Assembly (NCBI RefSeq): GCF_020921035.1
Contig: NC_063155.1
Location: 30,125,294 to 30,189,293, forward strand
Reading direction: 5' to 3'
DNA: 64,000 bases
Origin: Rhodamnia argentea
Lineage: Eukaryota > Streptophyta > Magnoliopsida > Myrtales > Myrtaceae
Under the pieces are notes generated by a model that was not told where the DNA came from, did no database searches, and saw only the letters and a program-made list of their open reading frames with translations. Positions 58,201 through 64,000 of this stretch are shown here, piece by piece. Numbering within the stretch: position 1 is the stretch's first letter; each line of letters begins with the position of its first letter. Both the position numbers and the translations under genes were made by a program.

Positions 58201-60442
58201 GAAACATCAAAGTTTGCTTCTTTTGTATCGATTGCCATGTCAGCCGTTCTTTCTGGTGATGTGAGTTTGCCATTTCTAAGTAATCTCAATTTTCTTACTC
58301 CTGGCTCTCCTCTTCAAGTCCCATTCTTGCATTTTTCCTTTCTTTATATAGCTACTTCCGCCGCTTTATTAGTTGAAGAATGTGAATAATGTCTGTTAAA
58401 ATTTCTCTCGGATAGATTGATCCTCTCTAACCTATTCATGCGTAGCTTTAAGGACAATTTCTGATTGACGAGCTCTGGTTTCTCTTGTTTAATAATGTCC
58501 ATGGCAAACTTATGTCTCAGTGCTCTGCATGGAATTCGAATTGCTAGAGCATCCAGCATGTGTTCTTGTATCCAAGGGGTTGACTTTCCTGGAAACTGGG
58601 GTCTGAGCATTATGTGCTCGCACTAGGATATGAAGAATCTGCTGTACTTGTAGTCTCATGAGATGATAATGTCTAATGATTCAACAGGTTCGATGGGATG
58701 ACGATATCATGAATAGTCATCAAAATCGGGTCTCACCCTGGGAAATTGATCCATCTGTTTCTCTCTCACCTTTGAGCATTCAGTCCTCTCCAAGGCTCAA
58801 AAAGCTGCGGACTAGTCTGCCAACAACCCCGCCTGTCAACCCTCTCACTGGTAAAAGAAAATAAAATTTGAGATAGCAAAAAGTATAATCCTATATATCT
58901 TTCCCTTACCTGTCTTCATAATCTTTAATTTGCTTCCAGCAGGAGGGGTCGGGCTTTTGGACTTTGAGGAGTCTTTGCGATCCTCTAAGGTCTTGCAAGG
59001 TCAAGAAAAGTTGCATTTGGTATCACCTGTCTGTGGACGTGATGCCCTAAACTGTCAGGTTGATTTCGAGCAATCCCCTGCACATCAGGGTCTAGCATCT
59101 GTTGGGGTAGAAAAGGCCAACAATATCAATGAGTACATGACGGCTAATGCCCCTGGTTATGCAGGCTTTGTGGAATCCGATAGATTTCCAAGGGTCTTGC
59201 AAGGTCAAGAAATATGCACACTGAAGTCTTTAACGACGAAACCCGAGTATAACCTAGGTGCCTGGGGGAAATCCAGTCTTTCATGCAGTTCTTTCAGTGT
59301 GTATCAGGCACCCAGTTACCATTTCGATCCAGTGAAATCATCCGAAAGCCTTCAGAAAATGTATTTTCCGTATAATGACATCCTTAAATCCGGCCAAGAT
59401 CGCACAAGATGTTCCGATTCAACCAATTTCCTCCGAGAGGTTGCCTCCGTTAGGTCATTGAGGGTTCAGAATGAAGCGATTGAAAGGACCAAAGTTGATG
59501 TCAGGAATCTGGAGAGCATATGCGCTTCTCCCAATTTTGGGGACAGTCAAAGAGCTCAGACAAATGGGAGTATTGGTAGCCTCTTAAGTGATTGCAAACT
59601 ATTCGGTTATCCCTTGACTGCAGAAGCACCTACTTCTACCCCGCAAAATTCTGGTAAGAGGAGTTGTACCAAGGTAAGATGTTTTTTAACATTGATTTCG
59701 TACGTGGCTTTCAATTGAATTCTCTTGCTAATGACATGAATTAATATTGAAGGTTCACAAGCAAGGAAATTTGGTGGGACGAGCCATTGATCTCTCGAGG
59801 CTGAATAGTTACGAAGACCTGCTAAACGACCTGGAGCGACTGTTCAGCATGGAGGGGCTCCTGAGAGATCCTGACAAAGGTTGGCAAATCTTGTACACCG
59901 ACAGCGAGAATGATGTGATGGTTCTCGGGGATATTCCATGGCAGTAAGGGCACTCCTGTTAAATGTCACTTTGTGGTATAATGTTAGTCAGATGCATCAC
60001 TTGCTCGCACTACATGCCTGATGATTCAGCATTAGAAGTTTCACACCTGAGAATTTTCCTGTCTCGATTGTCGTCAAAAGTTTCTAGAACCGTTCGAATG
60101 CTTCAAGACAAATCCACTGCACATGTATGACTAGAGGGTGTGGATTTGATTTCAAAGAATCGCCTACGAAAGAAGCTAATGGACAACAATAATAATGTAA
60201 TGATAACGTCCTGTCCTCTAAATCTGTCATCTTATGGATAGCATTCTTTTCCATGCAGTGAGTTTTGCGATGTGGTGACGAAAATACACATCTACACCCA
60301 GGACGAAGTGGAAAAGATGACTACGGGGATGATCAACGACGATACTCAGAGCTGTCTGGATCAGTCACCGCTGATTATGGAAGCATCGAAGTCATCTTCT
60401 GTGGGCCAGCCAGATGGTTCACCTACCGTCGTTAGGCTTTAA
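55207..60442 (+). CDS. ARF4: Auxin response factor 4
   Basis: Twelve exons: 55207-55557, 55647-55703, 55920-56105, 56204-56288, 56365-56455, 56631-56795, 57873-57992, 58093-58168, 58688-58850, 58940-59673, 59753-59943 and 60259-60442. They give 800 residues, in phase. The start [13 protein letters not shown] matches the ARF4 start MEFDLN. Domains in order: dimerisation segment ([20 protein letters not shown]), B3 DNA-binding domain ([20 protein letters not shown] ... [18 protein letters not shown]), Aux_resp region ([20 protein letters not shown] ... [14 protein letters not shown]), a Ser-rich middle region of repressor type, and a C-terminal PB1 domain with the lysine (TKVHKQG) and acidic OPCA faces ([20 protein letters not shown]). 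The middle holds two VLQGQE peptides encoded by tasiARF target sites, the hallmark of ARF2/3/4. It is a nuclear auxin-response repressor for organ polarity and phase change. Exon 10 has tandem acceptors (ccagcag). Confidence 0.97.
58987..59007 (+). promoter_or_regulatory. tasiARF target site 1 in ARF4
   Basis: AGGTCTTGCAAGGTCAAGAA (58988-59007, plus one base 5') is complementary to TAS3-derived tasiARF. I count two mismatches at the small RNA's 3' end and one G:U pair. It encodes KVLQGQE. Confidence 0.93.
59191..59211 (+). promoter_or_regulatory. tasiARF target site 2 in ARF4
   Basis: GGGTCTTGCAAGGTCAAGAA (59192-59211, plus one base 5') is complementary to tasiARF with one terminal mismatch and one G:U pair. 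It encodes RVLQGQE. The two sites are 204 bp apart and both lie in exon 10. Confidence 0.94.
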
Positions 60443-60549
60443 TGTTCAAGGTTTGCTGTCTTCCTATGCATGTCTTAACTAGAATAAGCTTTGAGATGTT
60501 CAAGGTTTGCTGTCTTCCTATGTATGTCTTAACTAGAATAAGCTTCGAG
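60442..60549 (+). repeat. 54-bp tandem duplication at the ARF4 stop codon and 3' UTR
   Basis: Two 54-bp units (60442-60495 and 60496-60549) beginning ATGTTCAAGGTTTGCTGTCT differ at two positions. The first starts on the last base of the stop codon. Confidence 0.92.
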
Positions 60550-61266
60550 ATGCCTGACCTTTTGGTGGCATAAGCACAATACAACGATGTCGAGTTCCGG
60601 ACCAAAAACACGATTCAGCCTCCATGTTGTAGTACTTGGAGCCATTCAGGCTCGGTAGTGTTAATCGCTGTTTGTGTGTGTGTATCTTTTGTAAAAGCAG
60701 TTTCTTATTGACTATTGCGCAATCAAATCAGCCAATGGAGTATGCCCAACAAGTCTTACCTCAGGTTCATGTAATGCAGACTGATGAAGCTCAAAGAAGG
60801 TCGTCACTGAAACTGAAATTTCTGCCGAGACATTCTTGGACATGATTTTTTAAGTAACAAGTTGGTCCGACCCTGAGACCCTTCCCTTAAGCTCTGGGTT
60901 TGACTGATGTGCTACATTATGCAGTAATTTCTTTATGAACTGGAATAACATACAAATTCAAAATTCTTATGTCGGCCGAGCCTTCCCTGGCAATGGTTTC
61001 TCTCGGATTATGGAAGTACCCCAAGATGAGCCTGCTGTATCAGAACTACTAGTATAAAGTGAGCATTGGCATTGGTGAATCAACTGTTGTTCTTGATAAG
61101 TACCATTTATTTGCAATCAATGAGCCCATCCACAGCAATGATAAGCATCAACGCAAGCTTTTCCTTCGGGGGAGAGATGCACAACTTCAAATGGGAAGGG
61201 AGAACGCTCGCTCAGCCTCCACCAACCCTCAGGGAAAAAAATAAAGCGGAACAGAACATTTTCCTC
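60550..61266. other. Convergent 3' regions of ARF4 and IVD
   Basis: This should hold the 3' untranslated regions of both genes. A TG run occurs near 60672-60681. No gene is seen. Confidence 0.35.
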
Positions 61267-64000
61267 TCATTGCTCCTTGAAGAGTTCACGGCCAATGATC
61301 ATTCTTCTAATCTCGCTAGTCCCTGCGCCAATCTCGTACAATTTGGCATCTCGAAGAAGACGACCAGTCGTGCACTCATTCACATACCCATTACCACCTA
61401 GACATTGTATTGCCTGCAGAAGACAGACCAATCTTTTTAATAGGCTTCTTTGTCCCCACATCTATTCAACCAAAAAGGGATTGAGAGTATGCAGCATGTT
61501 TGTTTTTTGAGTTTCCTGTGAACTACAAGTTTCTATAGCTTATTAACTTGTCAGAAGATTAGACACAAGCAATAAAAGATGAATGATGTGTCAAAAGAAT
61601 TTCATTTTAGTATGAACAGACATGAATGACGAATTCAGCAGCATCACTTCACCTGCAAAGCAACTTGTGTGGCTCTTTCGGCAGCCCAAAGTATGACTCC
61701 AGCACAATCCTGAAAGTTTTTTCAAACATTACAATTTTATAAAGTGGGAGCATTACATGAAACTAGCTTGCAAATCTTGCATTCAACTAGATTTGGCAAA
61801 GAAAGAGCGATCAATCCCCAGCACAGATAAAAGAGTTATCATCCAAAGAACAGAAGTGATTGGGCATAATAAGGGTCGCAAGTATGACAAAAATAAAGAA
61901 AAAGATGCACCTTGGGATCAATTTTTCCACTGTCACAGCTTGTTGCCACAGCATATACATAAGACCTGAGAAACAAAAAAATTGGGCCAAGAGACCATGA
62001 AATTAAACAGCGTTTTGCCATTGAAATGTACCAAAAAAGTGGACAAAAGAACCAGAATAATTACCTTGAAGATTGCAAAGAAGTGTACATATCGGCAATT
62101 TTTCCCTGTAATTCCATATTTAATTCAGTATAAGAGAATCAGATTCCACAAATCAGTCACAAAAGGAACCAAACAAAACCAACCTGTATAAACTGAAATT
62201 CCCCGATTGGACGGCCAAACTGCTCTCGCTGTCTGACATAAGGAAGAACAACATCAAGACATGCCTGCATTATGCCTAGAGGCCCAGCTGCCAAAACAAG
62301 CCTCTCCAGATCTAGACCTGACATCATAACGTATACACCTGAAAGGATCGAGGTAAACGCCAAAATAATGCAACATCAGGGACATGCAAGATTAAGAAAT
62401 TATTTCTCCTGAACATATGACCAAGACCCAATCATTATATAGCATTTAGAAACTGAAGTTCAGAATAGACCAAAAAGGAGAACCAATCATCTCATTACTT
62501 AAGCTGGATAGTTCAGCTGTCTTTTATAGCAATTGACTTATAAATCAATCTAGGTTACAAGTTCAAGAACTTTTTGTCTATCTTGAAGCACAAGGTTCTG
62601 CTGAAGAAAAAGGAACAAAGAATATGTCAAGGTGAAACTACTACTTCGTCTGATGTTTCAAGGTCTTTAGTAGCCATTCTCAAGTAACACAGGCTAAGTT
62701 TATCGCATTCTAACTCTTTTAGCAAAAGCACCTCGTGCAAATCCTTACAATTTGATCTGCTTCAGATGATAATTTCAACTAATCGTTCTTCAGATTCAGA
62801 TTGCTCAATTCTGCCATTAACAAATAAAGATCTCTCACAAGAAGCATATCGGTGTCCAATCTAACTAGTTATCCACAACTAAATCCTGCCACTTTCTATC
62901 AAAGAACAATTGTCCCTAACCAAGTTTAGCATTACCTTTTCCTTCCTGTCCAAGAATGTTTTCTTCTGGAACAAAGCAATTCTCAAATACAAGCTCACAT
63001 CTGTTCAGAGCATCAGTGTTATGAGAAGAAGCACAAAAGAGGAGGAGAAAAAGGCACAAGAGAAATTTCACTTTAAGAATTGCATGCTTACGTGTCGCTT
63101 CCACGCATCCCAAGCTTGTCCAATTTCTGGGCTGTGCTAAACCTGCAGCAATAGATAAAAGCCTCTTAAAGAATGATAAACACAGGTCTTCTGAACGTCT
63201 TCTGAACCTATTTCTCCAGTACCTCCCATTCCTCAAAGCGAACAGTTAATTTAGGTACCTTTTTTAGTAGCATTAAACATCCTTTCTACCCTACGCAAGC
63301 AGCCAAACCAAACAATCATGCAATTGGACCATGCACTTGATGTTCCATGATACATGCATCCAAATGTGAAGTACTAAAACATGTTGTTTTGTCATTTCTC
63401 CTAATGGCATCTGCAAGAAACGCTGTACAAGCTGGAATTCTCAGAAAATAAATCAACCAATTAGCAAAGTTCCACATGAAAAATCATATTATGTTGAACG
63501 ATGATATTTTGCTCTTTTCATTTCCAGATTCCCTAAGAACTTCTCCACTATAATATTGTGCCTTCGACACTCCTTAAAATATGATTCAACTGATATGCTT
63601 CAACAAAAGTACCCAGGCATCCCCTTCTCGATGATAAAAGCTGTAATGCCTTTTGATCCAGCTGCAATGTCTGTTTTGGCATACACAACCTGACCAAAGG
63701 TTGACATATCAATTAATGACATATGAAAGAAACCCAATGGACACGGGATCATACAAGCACAGACAGGAATAACCAGGCTAAAAGTGGCATTCAATGGAGA
63801 CACAACAGCAAAATGGTGCAAAATGGAAGGAAAAGAAAAGGGAAAAAGAGATCGACAATGTATAGGTATACCAGTGTCTGAGCAACAGGACCATTCGTGC
63901 ACCACATCTTATTTCCATTAATAATATAACCTCCATCCACACGATCAGCTTTGCATTTCATACTCACAACATCTGAGCCAGCTGCAAAAAACATACTAAC
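61267..64000 (-). CDS. IVD: Isovaleryl-CoA dehydrogenase, mitochondrial (3' part; 5' end beyond the window)
   Basis: Nine minus-strand exons are visible: 63981-63872, 63689-63613, 63142-63092, 63000-62936, 62338-62184, 62105-62065, 61965-61911, 61709-61653 and 61413-61267. The protein enters mid-domain at [20 protein letters not shown] and ends at [10 protein letters not shown]. It has the acyl-CoA dehydrogenase fold: [73 protein letters not shown] and the C-terminal [11 protein letters not shown]...[20 protein letters not shown]. The glutamate in [14 protein letters not shown] corresponds to the catalytic base (Glu254 of human IVD). The FAD flavoenzyme oxidises isovaleryl-CoA in leucine breakdown and passes electrons to ETF. 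The transit peptide and N-terminal exons are missing because of the window edge. It converges on ARF4, with stop codons about 825 bp apart. Confidence 0.95.

Overview
This is a stretch of plant nuclear genome, most likely from a woody eudicot. The evidence is GT-AG spliced genes, 8-bp-duplication MITEs, frequent (GA)n tracts, and best remembered resemblance to rosid/Arabidopsis proteins. The repeat style would fit Myrtaceae, but that is only a guess. No bacterial, CRISPR or phage feature is present.

Layout. 1-9 kb: an intronless fasciclin-like arabinogalactan protein gene (+, 1390-2223) converges on a three-exon C2H2 INDETERMINATE-domain (IDD) transcription factor gene (-, 5014-6749). Two related MITE-like elements flank this pair. 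12.5-19 kb: a three-exon NAC transcription factor gene (+) faces an unrecognised nine-exon candidate gene (-, 15543-18869), for which I could build a phase-consistent 282-residue model. 19-22 kb: a block of foldback and MITE elements, two with clear 8-bp target duplications. 22.9-27.4 kb: a 14-exon MLO gene of the MLO2/6/12 type (-). 27.4-44.2 kb: a gene-poor, repeat-rich spacer with a solo LTR, several MITEs, a 5'-truncated LINE nested in a MITE, and one tRNA-Pro(AGG). 44.3-49.0 kb: a 15-exon MLO3-type gene (+), head-to-head with the first MLO gene across that spacer. 49-55 kb: mostly unassigned, with microsatellites. 55.2-60.4 kb: a 12-exon ARF4 orthologue (+) carrying two tasiARF target sites and possible upstream ORFs. 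61.3-64 kb: the 3' nine exons of mitochondrial isovaleryl-CoA dehydrogenase (-), running off the right edge.

The genes do not form one pathway. They cover cell-wall glycoprotein (FLA), transcriptional control (IDD, NAC, ARF4), powdery-mildew susceptibility or membrane signalling (two MLOs) and leucine catabolism (IVD). The most promising unexplained items are the unrecognised nine-exon gene with its 20-residue duplicated tail, an upstream ORF that overlaps the ARF4 start codon, a GC-AG intron in the IDD gene, a (GA)30 tract filling half of a 124-nt MLO intron, and a MITE family with 8-bp target duplications and a perfect 30-bp central palindrome. All exon limits were read by eye from reading frame, splice consensus and phase. 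None is backed by transcripts.
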